Below are positions 22,139-33,402 of a DNA stretch of 64,000 nucleotides, piece after piece. The notes beneath the pieces were generated by a model. That model saw only the letters and a program-made list of their open reading frames with translations. It did no database searches and had not been told where the DNA came from. How positions within the stretch are numbered: the first letter of the stretch is position 1; each line of letters starts with the position of its first letter. The stretch comes from Bubalus kerabau (Eukaryota; Chordata; Mammalia; Artiodactyla; Bovidae): positions 43,586,501-43,650,500 of the forward strand of contig NC_073637.1 in NCBI RefSeq assembly GCF_029407905.1, written 5' to 3'. The position numbers and the translations under genes are program-made.

Positions 22139-24480
22139 ATTCATAAATAATTAACTATTGCTTTTTTATTCTAGGCTTACAAAGCAACATTTAATTTTAA
22201 AATGTTTTGTATTTTGTGTTTTGTATTTTGATGCTATGGAGAATATAAAAAGAATTTTTTTTTAAATGAAAGACAACCTTTTATCCAAGATCCTCTTTTT
22301 AATCATTTTTTTTTTAAATAAAAACAGGAATGAAGTAACTCAAGAAAAAATTAAAACAAAACAAAAACTCACTGAAAGCAGAAATAGCTTCAAGACATCT
22401 AGCTACTTGTGGCCAGATACGGATGCAAATAAGAAAGGCATCAAATGAGATAAACCAATAAAGGAGAAGGTGACAAGAACATAAAATAATGTTACATGGA
22501 AAAAATAAGACACGGAAGAAAGAAGATGAGTTCAGAAGAATGTTAAATGAAGACATATTTAAACTTGATATGCTGTATATTTTGTTAAAACTACAGATAC
22601 AGATATCATAAACTCTAACTGATGTGCCCAATTGAAGAGATGGAGAATCTTTGAAGAAAAAAACTGAGCAAAAGAAAATGTGTTAATATGCAGATCAGGA
22701 AAGAAATCAAGTAAAAGAGAAGAAATCTGGGAAAAGATGTGGAAACAGTGCAAAAGGAGCTTAATTATGGAAGGGAAGAAAACACTGGAAATTTCTAATT
22801 GGCCAGCCACTTAAAATTTTCCCTTCTGGGTTGTTTAAAATATTGGCAAATGTTTCACAGAGATGCATAAACACACAAAACATATTTGAAATGGCTCCAT
22901 CAGTAGATAAGAATTAGGTTCACTAAGTTTTTTGAAATAATTTATGTCTCTGATTACCTGCCACTGCTTTGCTTTCCTTGAAATGTTCCCTAAAGGAAGT
23001 TAAGGACAGGTCTTTCTGGATCACAGATACTTGGAAAGCAGGAGAGGAGGAAGAACGTGTGCAAAGAGAGATGTACGTGGCTTAATCTGTTATAGGGCTG
23101 TTTAGATTTGAACCTATTTTCCTGTAAGTGTATACATCAACCTTGTCAATTTTCAAATTAAATTATCCAAGCCAACTATAAAATTGCATATTTTTCAAAA
23201 CACCATTTTATGATTTGCACAACTTAGAATTGCAGCTTGAGAAAATTAAAAGGAACAGGGTGGTCACCAGGAAAACCTAATTATCATAAAGTGGTTATTC
23301 AAGTATTTCAATCTGTTTATGGAACTGTATCATTTAAAAATAGACAGTGGTTAAGGTTTTTGATCGTTCAGTATGAAAGAATAATGAAGGGGGGGGGTAT
23401 TTAATAGAATTAGTAACACTTGTAGCCTATCAGGCTGGTCTCCTAAAGAAATGCAATTTAGCAAAATGAGTGTGGTTGGAAACTCAGGCCAGAATAACAA
23501 CTTTCTTCAGATCCACCCAAGACTTATACAGTGGCCATTTCAATTAGCATAATGGTTCAATGTTCCTTGGGAAGTGAGGTCTTTTGTTTGGGATATTTCC
23601 TAATTAAAGAAGCCTGTTTGAAGTGGGATCTAATTTTAACTTTGTAATGCCAAAATATGGCTTGAAGAGTCTGTTTTTATTTCAAGATATATTGGCTTTG
23701 CATTTCCAAGTTGAGATAGCTGTCATTAAATGTCCACAAAGCTCATATTTAAGACAAGAAAATGGAATGGCAGGGTATGAAGTAACTGGCATCAAAATTA
23801 GTTCTCGCTTTGAGTTAATATTATTGAGTTGATCATTTGTTCTATTATTATACTTCTTATTTATAAATGAAATACAGGTAATAACAGGAATCCCTAAAGT
23901 CATCTTTTAATTACAGGAAAGTCAAGTAAGGAGAATCAAGAACTTATTGCTGGTACATTTTTCTTACACATCTTAACATATATCTTGGAACTTCAAGTGC
24001 AAGAGTGGCTTTTGTTGTTTCTGTTGTCGTTTAAAACTGACTGGTATTAAGACCACTTGGATGATTTCAAAACACTCTGTAAAGTGTCCTTTAAAAAATG
24101 TTATTCATAGTCCAACTATTTTGTAAGCTAAAATTGTTGCCGCCTTTTTTATAGATGAGAAAGAGACAGCTATGTAGCGACTTTCTAAGTGAGAATCAAC
24201 AGTAAGTACATGAGGCATCCAGGATAAAAATAAACAAGTCCTCTCATTTCCAGTCCACGTTATGAATCACAGTGCTCCAGACATTCGTTAAAATGCTATA
24301 ATTTTGACTAAATGTATACAAATGAGGGAGGTTCGGGAAATTATTATAATAGACATCAGAGAAAATATTTCTTCAAAAATTGTATCATTTATAAAGAAGC
24401 AGCGTTGTTTTTAGCATGTTTCTATAGATGCAGCTGGTAAATCGTGTCTCAGTCATGTCTGATTTGTTAGGCAGTCTCTT
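22139..24480. other. Mostly unassigned, locally purine-rich
   Basis: No gene recognised. The plus strand is strongly A/G-rich at about 22490-22790. A G-run sits at 23390-23397. A MIR-like relic may cover 24090-24290 (TTTTTTATAGATGAGAAAGAGAC). Confidence 0.4.
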
Positions 24481-24546
24481 GGATGATCTCTATGAGCCCT
24501 GCTTCCTGGTATTCATGTCCTTCTGTAATCTCTGCACTTAAGTGAA

Positions 24547-24570
24547 AGCTGGACTTGATGAAGTCCAGCT
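24547..24570. repeat. Perfect 10-bp hairpin
   Basis: AGCTGGACTT (24547-24556), loop GATG, then AAGTCCAGCT (24561-24570). Exact reverse complements. Confidence 0.9.
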
Positions 24571-24659
24571 TCTAGAGAACAGAAGTTTGCAGGGGAGATG
24601 AAATGTCACTTCGACCATTATGTTCCTTCCTGTATGGAGATACCCCTGTGACAAGAGGG

Positions 24660-24936
24660 AAGCCGTCAGACAACATTCTGAAAGCCTCTGAGACTCTCAG
24701 TGTAACAACCCCAGAGGAACTGAATTTGGACAACCGTGCTAAACAGTTCGGGAGTGGACTTTCTCAAGAAAGACTTTAGATGAAACCTCAGCTTTGACTG
24801 ACCATCTAACAACAACCTCCTAAGAGACTTTTGCCTAGATATCTGACCTGGAGAAACTATGAGATAGTAAATATTTGCTGTTTCAAGTTGCTAAATTTGT
24901 GGTAGTTTGTAACACAGCGAAAGGCAACTAACACAA
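24660..24936 (+). mobile_element. MaLR (MLT1-like) LTR remnant (tentative)
   Basis: AGAAACTATGAGATAGTAAATATTTGCTG with downstream AAGTTGCTAAATTTGTGG and TTTGTAACACAGCG..AACTAACACA resembles the 3' end of mammalian MaLR/MLT1 LTRs. The left limit is uncertain and the 5' half is too diverged to place. Confidence 0.5.
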
Positions 24937-25354
24937 TGGATCCCCTTCAGACCCTTCTCCAGCCTCACTTAGGAAAAATTAAAGACTGGAGGATGAAGAA
25001 ATGAGACATCTTGGTTCACAGTTAGTATAAGACACAATGAAGATGAAACTCGGGGTTTTCTGGGGAGTTCATAGCAAATCATGGCACAGTGAAGTCAGAA
25101 AAGGAACAGGGTGGTCACCAGGAAATCTAATTATCATGAAGTGAACACCTAGCTTGAACAAATGGGAACAGAATGTCCTATATTTTGTCAGTCTGGAAGG
25201 AAGGTCCCCATGACCATGTTATGACATCGTTCCGTCCCTAAAAAATATTTCATTTTGTGTATAAACCCAGGTCACTTTAACTAGAAAAAAAATCAGAAAG
25301 ATGTTAAATTGTCAAGTGTTTGGTTTTTAATGCTATTTACATACAATACTACAG

Positions 25355-25566
25355 ACTTCCCTGGTGGCTCAGTGGTAAAGAATCTGCCTGCTAATGCAGG
25401 AAACGCAGGTTCCTTCCCTGGGTTGGGAAGATCCCTCAGAGTAGGAAATGGTAACCCAGTCCAGTATTCTTGCTGGAAAATCCCATGGACAGAGGAGCCT
25501 GGTGGGCTAGTACATGGGGTCACAAAGAATTGGACACAACTTAGCGACTAAACAAGAACAACAGAT
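25355..25566 (+). mobile_element. Bov-tA SINE with target duplication
   Basis: ACTTCCCTGGTGGCTCAGTGG head, GAAGATCCCTCAGAG middle, GGGGTCACAAAGAATTGGAC tail and AACAAGAACAAC end. Flanked by AATACTACAG (25345-25354) and AATACTATAG (25567-25576). Confidence 0.93.
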
Positions 25567-25639
25567 AATACTATAGTCTTTTCTTTGTAACAGTGAATCT
25601 GAACTTGTAACAATATTTCAATATAATAATAATAAGCAT

Positions 25640-25875
25640 TCATCAATCACTGCAGTAAATACTTTTATTTATTAAGTGAGCCATTAATATGTCCAGTAAT
25701 TCTGAGAGATAAGAACTCTTACTATGCAGTTTTTAAAGAAGAGTAAATTGAAGTTCAAGGATATTGAATGATTTGCCAAAGTCAACAGCTAGAATTTTGT
25801 GGTCCTGGGATTTGAACTCAAATTTGCTGTTCGAGTGCCCCTCCCTAACCACAACCCTATAGTTCCTCTCTATAG
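25640..25875 (+). mobile_element. MIR-family SINE relic
   Basis: TCTGAGAGATAAGAACTCTTACTATG, AAAGAAGAGTAAATTGAAG, GATTTGCCAAAGTCAACAGC and CCTGGGATTTGAACTC follow the MIR core in order (AGGTAGGTACTATTAT, GATGAGGAAACTGAGG, CTTGCCCAAGGTCACACAGC, CGGGATTCGAACCC). Confidence 0.75.
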
Positions 25876-26667
25876 AGTAGAAAGTTGTAATTAGTACCAC
25901 TTAGATTTCAGGCTTGGTTTTTTACAGATGAACTGCATGTCACTATTACAACTGGCATAAGTTATAACCACTATGCTAAACACTCTAGTGAATATAAGAG
26001 TAACATAAAAATGTCTTTACAAGTCTTTTAGTTGGCTTTGGGAAGTATGGAATTAGTAAGGGAAATTAAGTCCATATATTAGCATTTACTAAGTCATAAT
26101 GACTTAATTGACTACCAGAATTTCAAAACTGAAGGCAATCATGAAGAAAATGGTCCAGTGAGAAGAGGTCTCTAGTATATCGTGGAATTTAAGCTATCGT
26201 TTAATAATGGTTATGAGTCTGTCATTATTCAGAAAAAGAAATAAATATCATTTTCAATTCCATAGCAGTAGCCATAAGAATATAACTTCCATCTCTTTTG
26301 AAGTAAATCAGACAAATTTTCTGTAAGTGACCTAATCAGATATTGACCTGAAATCTGTGGAAGATATTAGAAACTCCAAGATCCACCTTGGAATTGGTAT
26401 TGTTCTGGAACAAACACAAAGCAAAATGCATGACAACACTTGAAGATGAATTTGTTATTAATTAGATCCTGCCTAGAAACTCTGAAAGAACAATCTATCT
26501 GGAGAACAATGCTCTTTGTAATGATTACTCTGAGGGTTTTCAGTAGTGTCTTCTGAGCTTGAAGATTGTAGTCCGATATAGAAGAAATCCCTTGGAATGA
26601 ATGAATGACCGTGGGCAGAAAATAAACAAAATTGATCCTGTATATCAGTACACTTGAGTTTGGAGGA
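25876..26667. other. Unassigned AT-rich sequence
   Basis: No gene or repeat recognised. The minus frames of 104-127 codons near 26367-26787 overlap the short BovB tail and have no known motif. Confidence 0.45.
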
Positions 26668-26779
26668 AATTGAGCAAACTCTGGGAGATAGTGAAAGACA
26701 GAGAGGCCTGGCATGCTGCAGTCCATGGGGTTGCAAAGAGTCGGACACAACTGAGTAACTGAACAACAGAAACAACAAC
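26668..26779 (+). mobile_element. BovB LINE 3' terminus, short
   Basis: TTGAGCAAACTCTGGGAGATAG, GAGAGGCCTGGCATGCTGC, GGGGTTGCAAAGAGTCGGAC and GAGTAACTGAAC match the last part of the BovB 3' end, about 110 bp. Confidence 0.85.
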
Positions 26780-27431
26780 TTATTCATTCATGATTTGAGG
26801 AGCAGTTAATGTCAAACACAGCCACCTCTGCCATCACTGAAGATAACTAGCATGTCTTTCGTAGGCTGTATTCTCAGAAACAGACTCAGACAGAGAGCTG
26901 TACTTGGAAGGTTTGTTGGGAAGAGGCACTGGTAGCTACTTGTGTTAGGAAATGAGGAAGGTGGGAATTGAGAGAGAGGAAGTTGACCCTCTGTGTGGTA
27001 CAGTGGAGTATTCTGCCAATTGTATGGAGAACTGGATGGCTCTTCAGAATTATCTCCGCTTAAGATAATGGATCTCTGCACTCCATCAGAAGACAGACAG
27101 GGGCCTAGCCTTGGGCAATACAGTTCTCTGCTTTTGAGGGCAGCATGCAGTAAAGAATGCAGCCATGATGTTAGCAATCAACTTAGCTAGCATGTTGTGG
27201 AAGACTGAGCTCTTGAAGAGTATATCTGGACAAAGCCCTACTGGGCACTCTGTCTGAGAAGTGATGCTAAATTCCAATGAAGAATTTTTTAATAAGGATC
27301 AAAATGGAACAAAGCTAAGGTGAGAGAGAACTCTTGTCTCAGTAGCGCAGCTCCTCAGTTCTGCAGCACCCCTCACAGCTTTGTAAAGCCCAGGGCTACA
27401 GAAGCACTATCACCCACTGCACCTTCCATTC
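26780..27431. other. Unassigned; possibly an old repeat
   Basis: The 26860-27280 stretch (GGCTGTATTCTCAGAAAC, GACTCAGACAGAGAGCTGTAC, CTCCGCTTAAGATAATGG) has the look of an old interspersed repeat, but I cannot name the family. Overlapping frames of up to 121 codons on the minus strand carry no known domain. Confidence 0.35.
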
Positions 27432-27620
27432 CTTTTTTTTTTTAATATTTATTTATTTATCTGGCTGCATTGGTCTTAATTGTGACCACAGAATATCTGT
27501 TGCAGTGCACCAGCTTAGTGTCCTGCAGCATATGGGATCTTAGTGCTAGACCAGGGATAGAACCTGTGTCCTCTGAACTGGAACTTGGGTTCTTTACCAC
27601 TGGACCACCAGGGAAGTCCC
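27432..27620 (-). mobile_element. CHR-type SINE
   Basis: The minus-strand element starts (right end) with GGGACTTCCCTGGTGGTCCAGTGG and ends in an A-rich tail seen as TTTTTTTTTTTTAATATTTATT on the plus strand at its left edge. GGCTGCATTGGTCTTAATTG is a typical internal block. The tRNA-Glu-derived head is shared in origin with Bov-tA. Confidence 0.85.
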
Positions 27621-27856
27621 TCTATTGTTTTTAAATCTTGTTCTCACCAGCAATAGAAATAATAAAAATAAGAGCTTCTCATTCTTTTTCTCCTTTTCTG
27701 GCCCACTCTAAGGAATGTCTTTAAACTGACTCTGATTTCAGGAGACATGAAGACAATTTCTCTTCTTTTGTGCAGTGGGAATGCCACCTCAGACAATGCA
27801 TTAGAGTCCACTTTTAGAAGCTGCAATTCTGATCCTCAATTTATTAAAATATGTCC

Positions 27857-27995
27857 TGCTGCTACTGCTGCTGCTGCTAAGTCGCTTCAGTCGTGTCTGA
27901 CTCTGTGCAACCCCATAGACAGCAGGCCACCAGGCTCCACTGTCCCTGGGATTCTCCAGGCAAGAATACTGGAGTGGGTTGCCATTTCCTTCTCC
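27857..27995 (-). mobile_element. Bov-A monomer SINE
   Basis: A single Bov-A unit, minus strand: GCTGCTAAGTCGCTTCAG to GCCATTTCCTTCTCC, 139 bp, flanked by AAAATATGTCC (27846-27856) and AAAATACATCC (27996-28006). The duplication shows it inserted as a monomer. Confidence 0.9.
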
Positions 27996-28138
27996 AAAAT
28001 ACATCCTAGTCCACCTCAAGTCAGACAAAACCTGACTCTAGACTACAGACACAGGAGTTGCTAAGGGTTCTACACTATGGATCTGACCTCTTCCTATAAT
28101 TACTATGTTACCTTAAAGATGAAGCAAATGGTGGGTGA

Positions 28139-28285
28139 GGAGGCATCTCTGGTGGTCCACTGGCTAAGACTTTGTGCTCCCAGTTCAGGGGGCCTGGGTT
28201 CAATCCCTGGTCAGGGAACAGGTTCCCACATGCTACAACTAAGGCCCAGCACAGTCAAATAAATAATAAAAATAAAACATAAGTG
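28139..28285 (+). mobile_element. CHR-type SINE
   Basis: TCTCTGGTGGTCCACTGGCTAAG head, CCTGGGTTCAATCCCTGG B-box-like block, CCCACATGCTACAACTAAGG and an AAATAAATAATAAAAATAAAA tail. Confidence 0.88.
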
Positions 28286-28589
28286 AATACTTTTTAAAAA
28301 GATGAAGAAAATAGAAATAAGAAAATAAAGAGTTATATTCCTATCTGCCTTTGCATTTATCTAGAATATAATTTGTGGCATGTTTTCACATTTCTCTTAT
28401 GCCAGTATGATGGAGTGGAAAGCACACACAACTTTGCTTAAGTGGCAAGAAGAAGCCCATGAGTTCTGATGAAATGGATATACAAAATAATAGAAATAAT
28501 AGGATTTTTTCCTTTATAGAAAAACTCCAAATAAATTATTTCTTAGACTGATTTTTCTAATAAATGTAGTAACAGCAAAAGTAAACTGC

Positions 28590-28772
28590 ATTCATTTTAA
28601 TGTATATTATGTAATTTGAGCTTCAAAACAGTCCTATGAAGCACTCTGAATTTCATTTTATTAAACAGAGTTTTAGGAAAATACATTATTTTTATAAGGT
28701 CATACAACTAGATAATGTAGACCATGGGTTTAATTCCAAGTCTTGCCTTTCATAGAAACCATACTATCTAAC
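28590..28772 (+). mobile_element. MIR-family SINE relic (probable)
   Basis: GTAATTTGAGCTTCAAAACAGTCC, TATGAAGCACTCTG, TTTATTAAACAGAG and AAGGTCATACAACTAG follow the MIR core order (TTTAATCCTCACAACAACCC, CCATTTTACAGATG, AAGGTCACACAGCTAG). Confidence 0.65.
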
Positions 28773-31700
28773 AAATTTCTTCCTTTGTTTATATTAAGAG
28801 TCACAAACACTATGAAAGTTGTGAAAGAAATTTAAAAAGTAAATATTAGGGAGTACAATAAGTACTAGATACAAATAAAATATATTTTATTTAATTTTTG
28901 AATAGTATTGCATTTATAAAAAAACTGTGGACTGTAGAAAAGGTCCACAGTGTAAATTTTACTCTCACTGTATCTTCCTTTTCTCTTCTCGTATCCTCCA
29001 AAATAATCTTTTTTATTAGACTTTTAGTATGTCCTTCCAATGCAAATACAAGTATTCTCTACATTTGACACCAAATCTCACTTTTCTACGATTTCTCATT
29101 TTTACATAATACATAAACAGAGAATTTTTCATATCAGGACATAAGAAATTTTTCCATCCTTTATTTTTTATTGTAGCATATTAGTGTATCGAATAAGTAA
29201 ATTGTAATCTAGTCAACAATCGCCACTGATGGACTTTGGGGGTTTTTTTTCTCAAGCTTTTCCAATTACAAATCGTGCTTATGTGTATATCATGCTACCT
29301 TGCATACAAGAAAATTGGATCATAAATCAACAAACTGATGCATTAATGTGTAAATCAATATATATTGAATGGATATAAAAGTGAGTATGATCTACGAAGG
29401 AAATCTTTCAGTTTACATTTGTTCTAGACTTTTGACTTTCACTAGTATAGAAACATAATCTCCAGTCAGGTTTAACTTAATTTATCCAAAGAATGCTTTA
29501 AGACTTGAGGTTCAATGGCTCAGGTGGTAATGAAGTGTCAATTTTACCTTGTGCAACTGCCTTTGCATTTAGTCTTAAGGGTGGAGATCCAGATTCAGGG
29601 CAGAATCTGGGTGGTTCTGTGCCCTGGGCCAAACACCAACACTAAATACAACTTTAGCAAACGTTTTCATTATTTGGGTCTTTTTCTTTTTTTTCTTAAC
29701 AGGAAAGCAACTTCTGCTTGGAAATAGATCCAGTTGTTATTCATATGTATCCTTTTTGACTGTCAACATATTCGTTGGCACTCGTGAATTATTCCAGTTG
29801 CATAGATCTATAAGGAAGTGTGGTTGGAACCCAAGAAACTATCTTCTAATCCACTTACAATTGGACCTTCTCCTTGAAATTCTCAGAATTCTTCTCCTCA
29901 TAATTCAACCAAAACTAGAGTTTCCGCTATGGTCAGTTCTCCAGTGCCATCCTGCCTTAGGTAATTAGACCAGGACAGAGGCATAACTTGGTCATGCAGA
30001 ACTTTGTCATTCCTCTCGCAGAGACATTCAGAGAGAAAATCAAGTTCAATATGCCATTTTTCAAGAAGTAAAATGTTGCTTAGTTTCCCTGAAATGAACA
30101 TTGAAATGTATATACTTAGAAAGCTATTGCTCAATCCATCCAATTAATAAGGAATTTTAGTAGTCCAAGTGAAAACAGATAATTAGAAAGTAACAACTTC
30201 AGTAATACTGAATAGATATTATTTGCTTCATCCCGGCTGTATTTTTCAAAGGAAAATATAACAGTTTAATATTTATGTTTACACGATTCATAAATGACAG
30301 AGTGAAGTCAAGCATAAAACCAAGGTTTTCCCCTCCGGGACTGGTGCTGTGAGTGAATTGCCAACTTTCAAAGTGATGGAAGAGTGTTGATCGACCTAGG
30401 GATAAGATCCAATCAAAAGGAATTCTGTCTTATCTGGATTCAATTTTAGAAAACTTTTGGCGATTTCACCAAAGTAAGTCAGCCAACCAAATAAACAGAT
30501 CCACTGAAAAGAACTTGTATAATATTTCTTGAAGTGGAGCAAAGGACCTGCGCGTCATCTACGTGGATATAGCTGAGTGGAGTGTTGTCTTCCATAGCTG
30601 TGTGTGTGTAACGTATAAATCTCTACAGCACTTGGAACTAACCCTGAAAGCCCCTAATTATGCAAGGTCCATAATCTGTTGATGATACCTGGCTGAAGAA
30701 AACTGGAATTAAATAAGAAACAAAAGCAACAAACATTGCATAGGATTGAAATGCATTTTAGTAAATATCCCATTGGAAGGCAGCAGCCACCCAGCCAAAA
30801 GGAGCAGGAACTTGACAAAGAGCCTGAGAGTGTCAGCGAGACAGACCATTTTTAACGTTAAGAAGTGCAATTTATGTGCTATGAAAGGACAAAAATCCTG
30901 ACTGAAATTCATTCTAGATCTGATGACAGTTAAGATATTCCTAGAGCTGATCGTCAGTGACTTTCTTCCACTGCTCTTAGTTAAATTTAAAAAATAAGGT
31001 GATATAAGTTAGTCATGTTGTCCTTTGTGAGCAGCATTTTTCTTTTTCTTTTCTTTTTTTTTTTTTAAGGAAAAGAGTTACAATTGCAGATTTTAAACAT
31101 GATGGCAATTTACCAGAAGTCAGAGATTAACTAGGAGGGTTAAACTGAACCAAGAAAACTGAGAACAGCCTTTCACCAGTGAGGAAGGCCAAGGATTAGG
31201 GACTGGAAGTGGTTGGCTAAAGCGCCAGGATAATATCATTTAAATCCTCAACAGAAAGCAAATTAAACTGAGAGAAATCTTGATTGCCAGATTTATATGG
31301 ACTAAAGGATACAAAGTAAATTCAAAACTACCAAGAATTCCTATGTGTTGAGAATCAAAAAATGTCATCAGAGTAAATATTGAAATCTCTTCGAATAAGC
31401 AATTTCAGAGACTTTAGGGTGACAGATCCAAAACTAATTGAAAGAATTCCAGAAAAGTGGATCAGGCCACCTTAAGAGCCAGGGAGACAAGCAAAGCGGC
31501 AAAGGACAGAACATTTAAAGGGACAACATCACATTTAGCTTAATAATATGTTTTTTCCTTTTAATTTATAGTAAATTTTATATTCAGATGAAAACGATTC
31601 TCAGGCTACTCTATTGTTTTGAACCTGGAAGAAACAGCTTAATCTACTCTTCCATATTTTCCAACTACACTTTTTAAGAGAAAACACAGTCGTTTTGCTT

Positions 31701-32976
31701 ATTTTTCATTTGTTCTTATTCTTCCCACAGAGAATTTCTGGCATTGCATATCCCTACCATCCAACCTTTATTTTCATAGTTCAGTCTGAGCTACCTATAA
31801 AATATCTTAAGTATTGCAAATAGTGATCATTATTTTAAAGGCATAAAATTGCTAGTGACAGAAAACTGGATTTTTTTTAAACAATGTCTAGTATATAGGA
31901 TCTAATCATCTCCATCTGACATTTGTAGGTAGGATATATTTGGTGACCAAAATACTTGACAGATTTTCTTTTAAGTGTAAAATAAAAGCCTAGTGTTCAA
32001 AAGAGCCATGAGGACTAATGGAAATCTGACTGATTTTTTTTAGACTGGAACAAAAGAGATCTGCGAGGCTGTCACCTTTACCAGCACTTCAAGGGATACA
32101 GAAAAAGCCAGAACACTCTTAGGACAAGCTTCAGGACAAACTAAACATATCACCTCAGGTTATCTGAATTTCAGTCCGTGTGAAAAGTCAGTCCTTTAAG
32201 TTAGAACAGACGATGGTATTGCCACCCCAAGCAGGACCCAGATTGTGATAGCGATCAGGGCAGTATATACCTGCTTTTAATTAATTAGGCCACTTGATTC
32301 GTCAGAAAAGAAGCCATTTCCTCCAAAATGCACGGAAGGGAAGGCTATGGTGTGTTCCAGAGGATGGCAAAACAACCTCTTAAACTCTTCTAACCTGAGA
32401 CCTTCTTTGAAACCATGCAAGTTACGCAGGGCGAGCTAATGAACTGTGAGTGCACAAGTGAGCCTGTGCGAGGATCTTCGCTAAGAAGAAATGTACTTTT
32501 TTGTGGCACTTAAATTTCAAGCGGAAGCTGCTCACCAGAGCCTGATTTATTGCATGCGGTCTGCAAAAATCGCCGGAATGGAGCTAAATGTTCTGCAGTC
32601 TCACACACACACACTCATAATAATGCTCAGACATGTACATGTGAGATGGGCAAAATAAAAAAAGATTATTTTAAAAACCACCACTTGCTTTCACCCTGTG
32701 GAAGACAGCCAGAGGGACAAGTAAGAAAGTCTATCTGCAATGAGCACCCTGCCACTCAGTGCCACTCATAACTCTAAAATAGTAGCAGTGGGAACCATAC
32801 ACAACTCTGCCCATGAAATCCCTTTCATATGCAGTTTAAACCCAGATCACAGAGTGAGTCAAAGCCCAACAGAGGTTAAATAGCAATCCCCAGCAACTTG
32901 CCAAAAGATCACCAGAACCGGAGAACCCAGGAGGGGGGACAGAAAGAAGGGGTGGGGAGGCGGCGCTGAGACGGGC

Positions 32977-32995
32977 GGGGGGGGGGGGGGGGGGG
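32977..32995. repeat. G19 homopolymer
   Basis: An uninterrupted run of 19 G on the plus strand, in a GGCGGCGCTGAGACGGGC context. It can form G-quadruplex or slipped structures and is prone to length error in sequencing. Confidence 0.85.
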
Positions 32996-33333
32996 CAGTG
33001 TGTGTGCAAGTCCTAACAGCGTCTGTTCTAAAGCCATGCTCTCCCAAACTCATTAGACACTCTTGTCATAATGACAAGGACAAATCAGGTCAAATTAAAA
33101 CCCAAATCAACTACAGCTTTTGTTGTTTCAGACAGAATTTACCACAGATAAGCTCTCCTTTTTACTTCCATTGTGTCCTTTAAGGCTCTATCATTCCCTT
33201 ATCAGCTCTCCTTGCCCCTGGGGTATTTCTGTTGCTTGCGATGACATCTACTGGTAGAAAAAGAGACCTTCCGAGCAGGTTTCTCTGGCAAGACTCAAAC
33301 CGAACGAATTTGTTGTGGACTTAAAGAAAGACT

Positions 33334-33355
33334 CCCCCCACCCCCCACCCCACCC
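33334..33355 (-). repeat. G-quadruplex motif on the minus strand
   Basis: The plus strand reads C6-A-C6-A-C4-A-C3, so the minus strand has four G-runs of 3, 4, 6 and 6 separated by single T loops. This meets the standard G3+N1-7 quadruplex rule with the shortest loops. An 18-base T-run follows at 33385-33402. Confidence 0.85.
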
Positions 33356-33384
33356 TACCTCGACCCTTGCCCCCCACAGCTCAC

Positions 33385-33402
33385 TTTTTTTTTTTTTTTT
33401 TT
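33385..33402. repeat. T18 homopolymer
   Basis: A run of 18 T on the plus strand, 30 bp downstream of the C-rich tract. No SINE sequence adjoins it. Confidence 0.85.

Noticed and set aside
22314..22810. Overlapping minus-strand frames of 83-105 codons
   Set aside because: They sit opposite an A/G-rich tract; Phe/Ser/Leu-rich translation results from base skew.
26812..27177. 121-codon minus-strand frame with Ser/Pro-rich sequence
   Set aside because: No motif, overlapped by other open frames on both strands, and the region resembles an old interspersed repeat.
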